A stretch of DNA of 64,000 nucleotides, from assembly GCF_000399685.1 (NCBI RefSeq), contig NZ_KB976987.1:2309954-2373953 (forward strand), written 5' to 3'. The DNA is from Acinetobacter pittii ANC 4050 (GTDB lineage Bacteria > Pseudomonadota > Gammaproteobacteria > Pseudomonadales > Moraxellaceae). The notes beneath the pieces were generated by a model that was not told the DNA's origin, did no database searches, and worked only from the letters and a program-made list of their open reading frames with translations. This document shows, piece by piece, positions 1-8,760 of this stretch (within the stretch, counting starts at the first letter, position 1; the number at the start of each line of letters is the position of its first letter). Position numbers and translations under genes: made by a program.

Positions 1-1555
1 AAGTAGTCGTTGCAGATGAATTACCGGCAGATGGAGTGCTCGTAGTGGTAGTAGAAGGTGGTTGATACAGAGGATTTGGTTCGTTAGCTTCTTTTTTAGC
101 TTTATCTAACAAATCACTCAATAGTCTTTCAGCTGGTTGGCGACCACCTAAACCAAATGCAAGAGCGAAAGCAACTGCAACTGCGCCTAGAGTCAAACCA
201 AATGCAAGATTAACGATTGAATCCGCAATACCCATCGCTCTTAAACCAAGCGCAAGTACTAGACCAATAATTAGCACACGAACTAAACTACCCAACCAAC
301 GCGAGCTATTATATTCACCACGTTGAACTACGTTTGCCACAACATTGGCAAGCCAGAAACCAATAACCAAGATTACTGCGCCCAATAGAATGTTTGCACC
401 GAAATGGATAAACATTGCGATTAGACCACTAATCTGATCGAAACCAAGACGATCCGCAGCTTCAGAAACTGCAAACAGCATCGTAAAGAATACAATTAGC
501 CAGCCAACTGCATTAGAAACTTTAGTTTCACCTAAAAAGCGTTGTACATCTAATTTTGCAGGAATTTCATCAACACCTGTACCTGCAATTAATTCAGCGA
601 CTAAGCGGCCAACAAAACGAGAAACAATATAAGCAACCAGTAGAATTAAACCAGCAGCAATAATATTTGGAATTGCCTGCAAGATTTCATTAAGCATTGC
701 TGTCGCTGGCTGAGAAATTGTCTCAATGCCTAAAGCTTCAAATGCCACAATCAACGTGGTAATAATGATGATTGCAAAAACAAATGAACCTAAGAATTTG
801 CCTACATTAGAGTTTTTGAAAAGACCAATTTTTTCAGCTTGGGCCTGAACACCTAAGCTATTTACCAAACCTTCAACAATACCGCGTACAATTTTTGCCA
901 AGATATAACCAACAAAAACGATAACGCCAGCAATAAAGATATTTGGTAAGAACGCTACGGCGTCATTTACCATATTTTGAACTGGAATCAGTAAGCCTGT
1001 TAATCCTAGTATTGAAAGAACAATCGGAAGGAAAAGTAACAATACAAGCCAGTAAAGAATTTCACCAATGTTTTGGCTAATTCCACCTACACCCACTTCG
1101 CTGCTTAACTTATCATCGAGTTGAGTTCGCGATAAGACATTGGTCACCCCTGCTCGCACCAGTCGAGCAACGATCCAACCAATAAAACCTACCACAACAG
1201 CAGCAATAATATTTGGAATATAGACAAGTACCTGATTCACCATATTGCTGAACGGGCCACTTACTCCACTAATGTTAAGTACATTGAGAGCTGCGACAAC
1301 AGCTAAGATTAAAATAAACCAGAATACGACTTTTGAAATAAGGCCTTCTATATTTGGAGTACGCCCAGTTGCTGAAGATAATTTTGCATTGGTATTTACC
1401 TTTTGCAGAAGTTTTTTAACACCTGCCGCAACCAATAAAGCAATTATCCAGCCTACCAGTAAGATGACGATTGCAGCTAAAATAGGATGAAACTGATCCC
1501 AGTAATACATCGCATCAAACTGAGCGCCGCGAGGCCCATCAAAAAATTCATTCAT
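1..1555 (-). CDS. Mechanosensitive channel family protein with TM-helix repeats (3' end cut by window edge)
   Basis: The frame stays open from the ATG at 1555 to base 2 of the window, giving at least 518 residues; the C-terminus is missing. After a short polar N-terminus there are repeated units of a long hydrophobic helix followed by a basic, conserved segment (for example IIAAVVVGFIGWIVARLVRAG and NIFIAGVIVFVGYILAKIVRG-like stretches). This pattern is typical of the 'conserved TM helix' repeat family related to MscS channels. The visible C-terminal part has an MscS-like glycine/alanine helix (GLTLGAVAVAVALAFGLGG) followed by a polar Ser/Thr-rich tail. The likely role is inner-membrane osmotic stress channel. 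No close neighbour shares its strand, so it is probably monocistronic. Family confidence is good; physiological role is inferred. Confidence 0.8.
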   Translation of the reverse strand, partial: MNEFFDGPRGAQFDAMYYWDQFHPILAAIVILLVGWIIALLVAAGVKKLLQKVNTNAKLSSATGRTPNIEGLISKVVFWFILILAVVAALNVLNISGVSGPFSNMVNQVLVYIPNIIAAVVVGFIGWIVARLVRAGVTNVLSRTQLDDKLSSEVGVGGISQNIGEILYWLVLLLFLPIVLSILGLTGLLIPVQNMVNDAVAFLPNIFIAGVIVFVGYILAKIVRGIVEGLVNSLGVQAQAEKIGLFKNSNVGKFLGSFVFAIIIITTLIVAFEALGIETISQPATAMLNEILQAIPNIIAAGLILLVAYIVSRFVGRLVAELIAGTGVDEIPAKLDVQRFLGETKVSNAVGWLIVFFTMLFAVSEAADRLGFDQISGLIAMFIHFGANILLGAVILVIGFWLANVVANVVQRGEYNSSRWLGSLVRVLIIGLVLALGLRAMGIADSIVNLAFGLTLGAVAVAFALAFGLGGRQPAERLLSDLLDKAKKEANEPNPLYQPPSTTTTSTPSAGNSSATTT

Positions 1556-1723
1556 ATTGTTATGTCCTCAATTGTTATGTTCTTTTCAGTGCTATCAATA
1601 ATGAAAAACACTTTTCGTTGTTAAAAATGACGATGAATGCGGTCTATCTCACCTTATGTTTTGAATATTTTCTAATCAACACAGTTCTGCATAAATACAA
1701 CAAATTGATGCAAAAGGTTGCAA

Positions 1724-1755
1724 AAAAAGCCTTCAGGTCACGTCCTAAAGGCTTT
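1724..1755 (-). terminator. Rho-independent terminator
   Basis: On the minus strand AAAGCCTTTAGG pairs with CCTGAAGGCTTT around a short loop and is followed by a T run. It lies 26 bases past the stop of the small membrane protein gene that ends at 1781, so it most likely ends that transcript. Confidence 0.8.
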
Positions 1756-1780
1756 CTATAAAGATATACTGGTTAGCTTA

Positions 1781-2008
1781 TTACCCTTTATAAATATTCA
1801 AATCTGAAGTGCTCTTAATGACATGTGGTGTGGCCTCATGTTGAAAAGCGGCTTCTTCTTTAGGTGTTTTGCTGTGATCAGCAACCATGTAGACGATCAA
1901 TGCAATAAGAAAAAGCCCAACAATAATTAAAATGTAAACTGGCAATCTTCTTTTTTTCGCAGTTTCTTCAGGACTCGTCACATGAGGTGGTTTTGAAAAA
2001 TCATGCAT
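1781..2008 (-). CDS. Small single-pass membrane protein, function unknown
   Basis: Encodes 75 residues. A polar N-terminus with a KKRR cluster (about residues 18-21) precedes one strong hydrophobic helix (VYILIIVGLFLIALIVYMV, about residues 24-42) and a polar C-terminal tail, so the tail probably faces the periplasm by the positive-inside rule. It is preceded on its own strand by a GGGG/AAGA-rich ribosome-binding stretch and followed by a strong terminator, which supports a real monocistronic gene. I do not recognise the family. Confidence 0.6.
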   Translation of the reverse strand: MHDFSKPPHVTSPEETAKKRRLPVYILIIVGLFLIALIVYMVADHSKTPKEEAAFQHEATPHVIKSTSDLNIYKG

Positions 2009-2236
2009 CTTCTTTCCCCTCTTCTTTTATCATTAACTTTATAATCATCATAGCAATTTGGTTTGTTGCATTGTGTGAAAAAGCATTATGCTAAGGTGTC
2101 TGTGGTTGCAAAACTCTACTATTAAAATCATAAAAACAGTATAAAATTTAGGCGAAATTATTTTACCCTTAAAAAATAATGATGAGTTATGCCCCAGCTT
2201 CTTCAATGTTCTATTTGTAATACAATATGTTTTAGC

Positions 2237-2264
2237 GCTCACTTTTTATAAAATAGGCTATAAT
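2237..2264 (+). promoter_or_regulatory. Promoter of the 2296 gene
   Basis: A perfect -10 hexamer TATAAT (2259-2264) lies 32 bases before the ATG at 2296. The -35 region about 17 bases upstream is poor (near GCTCAC), so an activator or extended contact may be needed. Confidence 0.5.
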
Positions 2265-2295
2265 AAGCCCCCTTGTTTTAAAGCTGCTCTATTTT

Positions 2296-2718
2296 ATGAT
2301 GTATCGTCAGCAAAACGTAACACTTGATCTCGACACTGACGTCACACATCAATGTTATTTACATCAGACGAGAGACGAACATCTCATTGGTATTATTGAA
2401 TTTAATAAACCAAGTTATGAACTCAAATGGGGTGATTTAGAGTATTTTCGTCGCCGTACTGAAGAATTTTCCGTCATGCCGTTTCCTGACTGCATTAATG
2501 CCATGATTGTTGATATTCGTAATATCAATATTTTTTTGGACAATGAAGTTCCGATTTTACCTTGGCGTTTGCTTGAAGAAGACTGCCCTGTTCGCTTAGT
2601 TGTCCCTCAAGATCGTTTGGAACATTATGCAGGTCTTTTTGAACCAACTTGGCTTTCAACTGATGTAGATAGTGCAATCGCAGAAATTCGCGAATTTATG
2701 GATATGTTTGTCCACTAA
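2296..2718 (+). CDS. Conserved hypothetical protein, 140 aa
   Basis: Encodes a soluble, acidic 140-residue protein with no signal peptide or membrane segment. There are two adjacent ATG codons at the start (2296 and 2299) and either could be used. An alternation of predicted beta and helix segments (HLIGIIEFNKPSYELKWGD, CINAMIVDIRNINIFLD, VRLVVPQDRLEHY) loosely recalls STAS-like folds, but this is only an impression. It sits alone between a small membrane protein and fpr, both on the opposite strand. Confidence 0.6.
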   Translation: MMYRQQNVTLDLDTDVTHQCYLHQTRDEHLIGIIEFNKPSYELKWGDLEYFRRRTEEFSVMPFPDCINAMIVDIRNINIFLDNEVPILPWRLLEEDCPVRLVVPQDRLEHYAGLFEPTWLSTDVDSAIAEIREFMDMFVH

Positions 2719-2731
2719 TAAACATATCCAT
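2698..2731 (+). terminator. Hairpin overlapping the stop of the 2296 gene
   Basis: ATGGATATGTTT (2698-2709) pairs perfectly with AAACATATCCAT (2720-2731) over a 10-base loop. The U tract downstream is weak and interrupted, so it may be a terminator or simply a 3'-end stabilising hairpin. The stop codon lies in the loop. Confidence 0.5.
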
Positions 2732-2767
2732 AAAATTAATTTTTAAGTAATTCCAAAATAAGATTTA

Positions 2768-3529
2768 TTACCAGTAATTTTCTACCGCAATATTTCCCTC
2801 ACCTCGACGATTCATCGTCAAACCACGTCGTTTTAAAGCCTCTTTAGTGTCATCTACCATTTGCGGATTTCCGCAAAGCATGACATGGCTAGTGGCAGGG
2901 TTCAGTTCTATACCAGCAGATTTTTCTAGTTCACCATTTTCAATCAAAATTGGTAAACGCTCATGTAACGGTGCAGATGGATCACGGGTAATAATTGAAA
3001 TAAATTTAAAACCATTGTGCCCTTCTCCAAAAGTTTCAGCAATCTCTTGAATACGATCGACATACGCTAATTCAGCTTCAGTACGGACACTGTAAACCAA
3101 ATTAATCTTTTGATAATTAGACCAAGTTTCAAAGTCTTGTAGCATCGATAAAAATGGAGCTAAACCTGTACCTGTTGCCAGTAACCATAAATCATGTGGT
3201 AAAGGTTGTTGATAGCGAGCTAAGGTCAAATAGCCATAAGGTATTTTTTCTAAGTAAAGCTCATCACCTACTTTTAGATGTTGAAGATTTGATGTAAATG
3301 CGCCGTCGGGCACTACAATCGAAAAGAATTCAAGCGTTTCATCAAACGGTGAGGAGACAACCGAATAAGCACGAACAACAAGCTCCTCTCCAACTTTCAA
3401 CCCAATACGTGCAAATTGCCCAGCCGTAAATTTAAAATGTGCAGGGCGAGTCATGGTGAAACTGAAAAGAGTTGGGGTCCAGCGGTGTACAGATAAAACT
3501 TTTTCTACGCTAAATTTTTCAATTGACAT
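2768..3529 (-). CDS. fpr: Ferredoxin--NADP reductase
   Basis: A 253-residue flavoprotein that transfers electrons between NADPH and ferredoxin/flavodoxin in the cytoplasm. The N-terminal half is an FAD-binding beta barrel with the RAYSVVSSP motif that contacts FAD. The C-terminal half is a Rossmann NADP domain with GTGLAPFLSML and LCGNPQMVDD, ending in the aromatic ENYW tail expected to stack on the flavin. Length and motifs match bacterial subclass I Fpr. In Pseudomonas, fprA is oxidative-stress inducible through a divergent LysR gene (finR). The same divergent arrangement is seen here, so similar control is likely. Confidence 0.93.
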   Translation of the reverse strand: MSIEKFSVEKVLSVHRWTPTLFSFTMTRPAHFKFTAGQFARIGLKVGEELVVRAYSVVSSPFDETLEFFSIVVPDGAFTSNLQHLKVGDELYLEKIPYGYLTLARYQQPLPHDLWLLATGTGLAPFLSMLQDFETWSNYQKINLVYSVRTEAELAYVDRIQEIAETFGEGHNGFKFISIITRDPSAPLHERLPILIENGELEKSAGIELNPATSHVMLCGNPQMVDDTKEALKRRGLTMNRRGEGNIAVENYW

Positions 3530-3542
3530 GATTTCAACGTGG

Positions 3543-3571
3543 CATGAAATAGTGCGCTCATGTTAGCATGA
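3543..3571. promoter_or_regulatory. Candidate LysR operator in the fpr-LysR divergent promoter
   Basis: The 86-bp intergenic region has TCATGTTAGCATGA (3558-3571), an inverted repeat of TCATG. A further CATGA at 3543-3547 forms a second symmetric partner to the TCATG at 3558. Symmetric half-sites in a divergent LysR promoter are the usual binding-site layout; the assignment to this regulator is inference. Confidence 0.4.
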
Positions 3572-3615
3572 CAGCCGAAATAATGAATACTTTTAAACGT
3601 TAAGGCTTTTTAAAC

Positions 3616-4500
3616 ATGCGCATGACATTACGCCAGTTGGCTGTTTTTGTAGCAGTCGCTCAAGAAGGAACTGTCACTAAAGCCAGTGATGCGGTCAGAC
3701 TGACGCAAAGTGCAGCAAGTATGGCTTTAGCAGATTTAGAGGATGGGCTTGGTGCTCCTCTATTTGATCGTTTAGGTAAACGATTACAGCTTAATGATTT
3801 AGGTCGCTTTTTATTACCACAAGCCCTAGAAATATTAGGTCGCTGTGAAGCTTTTGAACAAGCTGCAAAAGGTGAATTACAAAGCATTGATTTACGTATT
3901 GGGGCCACTTTAACGATTAGTGATTACCTCATGCCAGATTTAATGGCAAACTTTTTACAGCATCATCCTAAAGCGCATTTACAATTACAGGTAGGCAATA
4001 CACGCCAAATGATTGAAGCAGTTAATCAATTCCAACTTGATTTAGCTTTAATTGAAGGATCATGCCACTTACCTCAGCTCCAATGTATCCATTGGCGTGA
4101 TGATGAGCTTGCAGTATGCTGTTCCCCAAATCATCCATTAGCACGCTTAAATAGACCTTTAACAGCTCATGATTTTCTTCAAGTCGAATGGATTTTACGT
4201 GAAGAAGGTTCAGGAACGCGTGAAGTATTTGATAACGCTATATTGCAAGATCTACCAGACGCGAATATTCGCCTCACCCTTGGTCACAATGAAGCAATCT
4301 TAAAAATTGTTGCTGGTGGTTTAGGTATGTCATGTATTTCTAAACTTGCTATTGAACCTCTAATTGAAAAGGGTCAATTAGTGATTTTAGATACGCCATT
4401 CTGGCAGCTTACCCGCCCACTTTATATGTTGGTACACCGTCAAAAGTATCAGGGTCCAGGCCTCAAAGCATTCTTACAATTTTGTGAAGATCAGGTTTAA
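3616..4500 (+). CDS. LysR-family transcriptional regulator (FinR-like by position)
   Basis: A 294-residue LysR regulator. The N-terminal winged helix-turn-helix (residues about 1-60) reads MRMTLRQLAVFVAVAQEG then VTKASDAVRLTQSAASMALADLE. The remaining part is a periplasmic-binding-protein-like effector domain (ELQSIDLRIGATLTISDYLMP onward). It is divergent from fpr with 86 bp between start codons, as finR is from fprA in Pseudomonas, so it is probably the fpr activator. The effector is not predictable from sequence. Confidence 0.85.
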   Translation: MRMTLRQLAVFVAVAQEGTVTKASDAVRLTQSAASMALADLEDGLGAPLFDRLGKRLQLNDLGRFLLPQALEILGRCEAFEQAAKGELQSIDLRIGATLTISDYLMPDLMANFLQHHPKAHLQLQVGNTRQMIEAVNQFQLDLALIEGSCHLPQLQCIHWRDDELAVCCSPNHPLARLNRPLTAHDFLQVEWILREEGSGTREVFDNAILQDLPDANIRLTLGHNEAILKIVAGGLGMSCISKLAIEPLIEKGQLVILDTPFWQLTRPLYMLVHRQKYQGPGLKAFLQFCEDQV

Positions 4501-4513
4501 AACCTGATCTTTT
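4489..4513 (+). terminator. Rho-independent terminator of the LysR gene
   Basis: GATCAGGTT (4489-4497) pairs perfectly with AACCTGATC (4501-4509), followed by TTTT. The stop codon of the LysR gene is in the 3-base loop. Confidence 0.75.
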
Positions 4514-4519
4514 CATTCA

Positions 4520-4813
4520 TTAACGTCGAAAATTTGACAACAATTCGCTTGTGATCGCTTTATTGTGATTCGCAATTTTATTTTTCTTGGTTTTCGCAGG
4601 ATTTGGGTCAACACGCTCAATTTTGATCGCTTTAAATTTGCCCTGATTATCTGCGGCAAGAAATCTTACTTTTTCATTTCTTTTCGGTTCGCCCTCTGAT
4701 GCAGGGAAATCAGAAATATGAAAGAAAATATCTCCTTCAGTAGTTTCAATAAAACCAAACCCTTTATCAGGGTTATATTGTTTTACCCATCCAGTATAAA
4801 ACTCTTGCTTCAT
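4520..4813 (-). CDS. Cold-shock domain protein
   Basis: A 97-residue protein with an N-terminal cold-shock OB fold. The two RNA-binding motifs are visible: RNP1 KGFGFIE (about residues 17-23) and RNP2 DIFFHIS (about 28-34). The C-terminal third is lysine-rich (PAKTKKNKIANHNK), longer than the usual 67-70 residue Csp, and should add nonspecific nucleic-acid affinity. It is probably an RNA chaperone. The gene stands alone, convergent with the LysR gene. Confidence 0.85.
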   Translation of the reverse strand: MKQEFYTGWVKQYNPDKGFGFIETTEGDIFFHISDFPASEGEPKRNEKVRFLAADNQGKFKAIKIERVDPNPAKTKKNKIANHNKAITSELLSNFRR

Positions 4814-4856
4814 GATCTTTCCCCTACTTTTCCAATCCAGTTGTTGCGGTAAATAA

Positions 4857-4913
4857 AAAAGAGACTCACGATTCCGTTTTAAAATTATACGGTTTAATGA
4901 AGTCTCTTTTTAT
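4857..4913 (-). terminator. Terminator downstream of upp
   Basis: On the minus strand AAAAGAGACT (4910-4901) pairs with AGTCTCTTTT (4866-4857) and is followed by further Ts. A smaller CCGT/ACGG hairpin lies inside the loop. It ends the upp transcript before the cold-shock gene. Confidence 0.75.
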
Positions 4914-4928
4914 TACGATTTCAAAAAA

Positions 4929-5564
4929 TTAATCTTTTTGTACACTACCAAAAATTTTATCGCCAGCATCGCCCAAGCCAGGAACAATATAACCTTGTTC
5001 ATTTAAGCCATTATCAATAGATGCTGTATAAATTTGCACATCTGGATGAGCTGCTTCAACTTTAGCAACACCTTCTGGAGCGGCAACTAACACCATAACA
5101 CGGATATCTTTACAACCACTCGCCTTTAACACATCAATAGCAGCAACTAAAGAATTACCTGTTGCCAACATTGGATCAATAATCATCGCAAGACGGTTAG
5201 CGACATCTGGAACTAGTTTTTTATAATAAGTACGAACTTCTAAAGTTTCCTCATTACGCTCAAGACCTAAAACACTCACTTTTGCGCTTGGAATCAGATT
5301 AAGTACACCATCCAACATACCAATTCCGGCACGTAAAATCGGTACAATCGTTATTTTCTTACCAGCAATACGCTGTGTAGTAACAGTTCCAGCCCATCCA
5401 TCAATTTCGCAATCCACAACTGGTAAATCTTTTGTTGCTTCATACGTCAATAACATAGTCACTTCCTGAGCAAGCTCACGGAAATTCTTGGTACTGATAT
5501 CAGCACGACGTAACAAACCTAATTTATGACGAATAAGTGGGTGACGAATTTCTTGAATGGCCAC
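4929..5564 (-). CDS. upp: Uracil phosphoribosyltransferase
   Basis: A 211-residue type I phosphoribosyltransferase that converts uracil and PRPP to UMP in the pyrimidine salvage pathway. The PRPP loop is clear ([20 protein letters not shown], about residues 125-145). The uracil-binding C-terminal motif is [16 protein letters not shown]. Length matches the family (about 208-212). It is flanked by terminators on both sides and so appears monocistronic. Confidence 0.96.
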   Translation of the reverse strand: MAIQEIRHPLIRHKLGLLRRADISTKNFRELAQEVTMLLTYEATKDLPVVDCEIDGWAGTVTTQRIAGKKITIVPILRAGIGMLDGVLNLIPSAKVSVLGLERNEETLEVRTYYKKLVPDVANRLAMIIDPMLATGNSLVAAIDVLKASGCKDIRVMVLVAAPEGVAKVEAAHPDVQIYTASIDNGLNEQGYIVPGLGDAGDKIFGSVQKD

Positions 5565-5625
5565 AGATGTTACCTAAAAATATAAAAACGTATTTATTAT
5601 AATCTTTTTTTAATGCTCAATAAAA

Positions 5626-5656
5626 AAAAGCCTCCAGTTTTGGAGGCTTTTTTGTA
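5626..5656 (-). terminator. Terminator of the nuo operon (possibly bidirectional)
   Basis: AAAAGCCTCCA (5626-5636) pairs perfectly with TGGAGGCTTTT (5641-5651) around a 4-base loop. A/T tracts on both sides give a U run in either direction. It lies 9 bases after the nuoN stop codon. Confidence 0.9.
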
Positions 5657-5664
5657 CACCAGAC

Positions 5665-7158
5665 TTACTGTTGTGAAAGCATGAAATGTAATGGAGATAA
5701 AATTTCTGCTTTTAATGCCAAATTAATCATTGGATCTGGGTAAACACCCAGAATAATAACTAATGCAGCAGCAGCCAATACCATTAAACCACCCACTTTT
5801 TGTCCCCAATGAGCATCTGCATCAATACGAGGAGTTTCTGGTGGTGTCATATACATGACAACCATCACACGTAAGTAATAGTACAAACCAATACCACTAC
5901 CCACAATAATCATTGCAGCTAAGAACCAGTGCTGAGTTGTTACAGCTGCCATTACCACCAAGAACTTACCAATGAAGCCTGCTGTTAATGGAATACCAGC
6001 CAAAGACAACATCATGACTGTTAAAGTTGCTGTAAGTACTGGACGGCGCCAGAACAAACCACGGTAGTCAGCAAGACTTTGCGCTTCATCTACGTTGTTA
6101 TATGGGCTAGACATTAACGCTACCGCACCAAAGGCACCGATAGTTGTTAATACATAAGACACCACATATACAGTTACGCTGCCCAAGCTTGCATAAGTCA
6201 TGCTAATTAAAGCAATTAACAAATAACCAAAATGAGCGATAGATGAATAACCAAGAATACGTTTTAAGTTAACTTGACGAACAGCGAGTAAGTTACCAAC
6301 CAAAATCGACAATACAGCAATGATTGTCAAAATAGTTACTAACGAGTTCACCATCATTGCGCCTGAAGCAAGCATATAGCGCACGAATAAACCAATTGTT
6401 GCAACTTTAGCAGCAGTTGCTAAGAAAGTTGCCATTGGTGCTGGTGCACCTGCATATACATCCGGTGTCCATTTATGGAACGGCGCAAGCGACAATTTAA
6501 ATGCAACAGCAAAGATAATAAGTGCTAAACCTAATAACACCATTGGCTGTTTGATTGCTTCAAATAATGCTTGTACAGAATCATAGAATGAAAGCGAACC
6601 AGTATATGCATAGATATATGCCATACCCATCAACAACATTGCAGAAGCTGTTGCTGAAAGTACAAGGTATTTAATACCCGCTTCAAGTGAATTACTACGT
6701 TGATACGTATAAGCAAGTAAGCCATATACAGGAATCGACATTAACTCAAGGCTAATGAAGAACGACGCGTAGTGAGAACTTGCAACCATCAACATTGCAC
6801 CTGCTACTGAAGCAAGTAACAAAAGGTATAACTCTTCGCGGTTGTCTTTATAAGTTTCGATATAGGCGTGGGACAAAGTACAACAAGCCAATGCCGCAAT
6901 CAAAATCATAAATTGATAGAACATGGTAAATGGATCAACCATAAACATGCCCATCACATTTGCCGGTACAAACTTACCGCCAAATACTGCAAATAAAATA
7001 TAAAGTGCAGCGAGGTTTAAACCAACAACAGAAGTCGTTGCGATTAAATTATGATTACGCTTAATAGAAATTAACAACATGACGACGATTGTTGTCAAAG
7101 CAACAATCATCACCGGAGTTAAAGGCATAAGCGTAGAGTATGATACTGTGAAGTTCAT
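5665..7158 (-). CDS. nuoN: NADH-quinone oxidoreductase subunit N
   Basis: Membrane subunit of complex I, one of the three antiporter-like proton-pumping modules. It encodes 497 residues with about 14 hydrophobic helices. Recognisable antiporter elements include FISLELMSIPVYGLLAYTY with the conserved Glu, FKLSLAPFHKWTPDVYAGAP with conserved Lys/His, and LKRILGYSSIAHFGY. It is the last gene of the operon: nuoM ends 2 bp upstream and a strong terminator follows. Confidence 0.97.
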   Translation of the reverse strand: MNFTVSYSTLMPLTPVMIVALTTIVVMLLISIKRNHNLIATTSVVGLNLAALYILFAVFGGKFVPANVMGMFMVDPFTMFYQFMILIAALACCTLSHAYIETYKDNREELYLLLLASVAGAMLMVASSHYASFFISLELMSIPVYGLLAYTYQRSNSLEAGIKYLVLSATASAMLLMGMAYIYAYTGSLSFYDSVQALFEAIKQPMVLLGLALIIFAVAFKLSLAPFHKWTPDVYAGAPAPMATFLATAAKVATIGLFVRYMLASGAMMVNSLVTILTIIAVLSILVGNLLAVRQVNLKRILGYSSIAHFGYLLIALISMTYASLGSVTVYVVSYVLTTIGAFGAVALMSSPYNNVDEAQSLADYRGLFWRRPVLTATLTVMMLSLAGIPLTAGFIGKFLVVMAAVTTQHWFLAAMIIVGSGIGLYYYLRVMVVMYMTPPETPRIDADAHWGQKVGGLMVLAAAALVIILGVYPDPMINLALKAEILSPLHFMLSQQ

Positions 7159-7160
7159 GA

Positions 7161-8759
7161 TTATTGGATCTCCACATGGTCAAGTTGAGTAGCTGTTTGC
7201 TGAACAGTTTCAACGACTTCTTGTACTGGCACATAACTATTGACCAACCACTGCATGCTTGAATGAGATACATCCAAGAATGTTTGTGGGTAGATACCAA
7301 GCCAAACGAGACCAATCGCACAAATCATCAAAATACCAACTTCACGAGCAGATAAGTCTTTCAATGGACTAGTGTAATGTTGCTTTTGTTCAGGATTTGG
7401 TTCACCAAACAAAGCACGGTGAATCAAGATCAAGCCATATAAACCTGCGAATACAAGGCTGATAGAAGCAAGAATCGTGAAGACAGGATATTTATTAAAT
7501 GAACCCATCAAAATCAGGAATTCACCAATAAAGTTACCTAGACCCGGCACACCTACAAGAGCAGCAACGAAGAACATTAAGAAAAATGGCAAGTACTGAA
7601 GCTGGCCACGAAGACCACCCATTAAACGTAAATCACGTGTATGTAAACGTTCGTAGATTTGACCAGACATAATGAACAATGCAGCTGATGACAAACCATG
7701 TGCCAACATCATGATCATTAGGCCTTGGAAGGTCAAAATGTTACCTGCGTAGATCGCAAGTAAAATAAAGCCCATGTGTGAAATCGACGTATACGCAAGT
7801 AAACGTTTCATGTCAGTTTGCTGATAAGCACACCATGCGCCGTAGAAAATACCAATCAAACCGAAAATAATCGCAATGTCTGCAAATTGTGCAGAAGCTG
7901 TCGGGAAGAATGGAATAACAAAACGAAGCAAGCCATACGCAGCTGTTTTAATCAAGATACCCGCTAAGTCTACAGAACCTGCTGTAGGTGCTTGAGCATG
8001 CGCATCTGGTAACCAACCGTGTAATGGGAATACTGGTAACTTCACCGCAAAACCGATGAAGAAACAGATCATGAAACCGTATGCTAAGCCTGCAGGTAAG
8101 TGGTTAGCTACAGCTAATAAATAGTTGTAATCGAAACCGATCATGCCTGTCATCATGTAGCCATAAACCACAAGACCAAGGATACCGATTAACATCACTA
8201 GACCAGCAATCTGAGTGTAAAGGAAGAACTTAGTCGCAGCATAAACACGTGAACGACCGTTTGAACCTTTATGACCCCATAACGCAATCAAGAAGTAGAT
8301 TGGTACAAGCATCATCTCCCAGAAGAAGAAGAACAAGAACAAGTCAATCGCTAAGAATACACCGATAACGCCACCTAAACTCCATAAGAGGTTTAAATGG
8401 AAGAAACCAACGTTCTTTTGAATCTCGCCCCATGAACAACCAACAGCAAGTACACCAAGTAACGCTGTTAATAACACCATGAGTAGAGATAAACCATCCA
8501 CAGCTAAGTGAATGCCAATACCGAGTGATTGAATCCACGGTAAATAGAACTCAGCAGACCAAGTTGGGATTTTAGAACCCAACTCGTAGCTATAAGTTCC
8601 GCTTTGCCAAAGCGCAAGACCTAAGCCCAAAGTAATGAGCATACCAATTAAGGCAATCCAACGTGGCAAAGTTTTGTCGAGTTTATCGACTAACCAACAA
8701 ATAAAACCGGCAATGAACGGAACAAGGATCAGCGCGGGTAAAATTAAATTGTTTTCCAT
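7161..8759 (-). CDS. nuoM: NADH-quinone oxidoreductase subunit M
   Basis: A 532-residue antiporter-like membrane subunit of complex I that pumps protons. Key features are FFFFWEMMLVPIYFLIALWG with the conserved Glu, VKLPVFPLHGWLPDAHAQAPTAGS with the broken-helix region, and MKRLLAYTSISHMGF. It begins 1 bp after the nuoL stop codon and is followed by nuoN after 2 bp, so translation is probably coupled. Confidence 0.97.
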   Translation of the reverse strand: MENNLILPALILVPFIAGFICWLVDKLDKTLPRWIALIGMLITLGLGLALWQSGTYSYELGSKIPTWSAEFYLPWIQSLGIGIHLAVDGLSLLMVLLTALLGVLAVGCSWGEIQKNVGFFHLNLLWSLGGVIGVFLAIDLFLFFFFWEMMLVPIYFLIALWGHKGSNGRSRVYAATKFFLYTQIAGLVMLIGILGLVVYGYMMTGMIGFDYNYLLAVANHLPAGLAYGFMICFFIGFAVKLPVFPLHGWLPDAHAQAPTAGSVDLAGILIKTAAYGLLRFVIPFFPTASAQFADIAIIFGLIGIFYGAWCAYQQTDMKRLLAYTSISHMGFILLAIYAGNILTFQGLMIMMLAHGLSSAALFIMSGQIYERLHTRDLRLMGGLRGQLQYLPFFLMFFVAALVGVPGLGNFIGEFLILMGSFNKYPVFTILASISLVFAGLYGLILIHRALFGEPNPEQKQHYTSPLKDLSAREVGILMICAIGLVWLGIYPQTFLDVSHSSMQWLVNSYVPVQEVVETVQQTATQLDHVEIQ

Positions 8760-8760
8760 T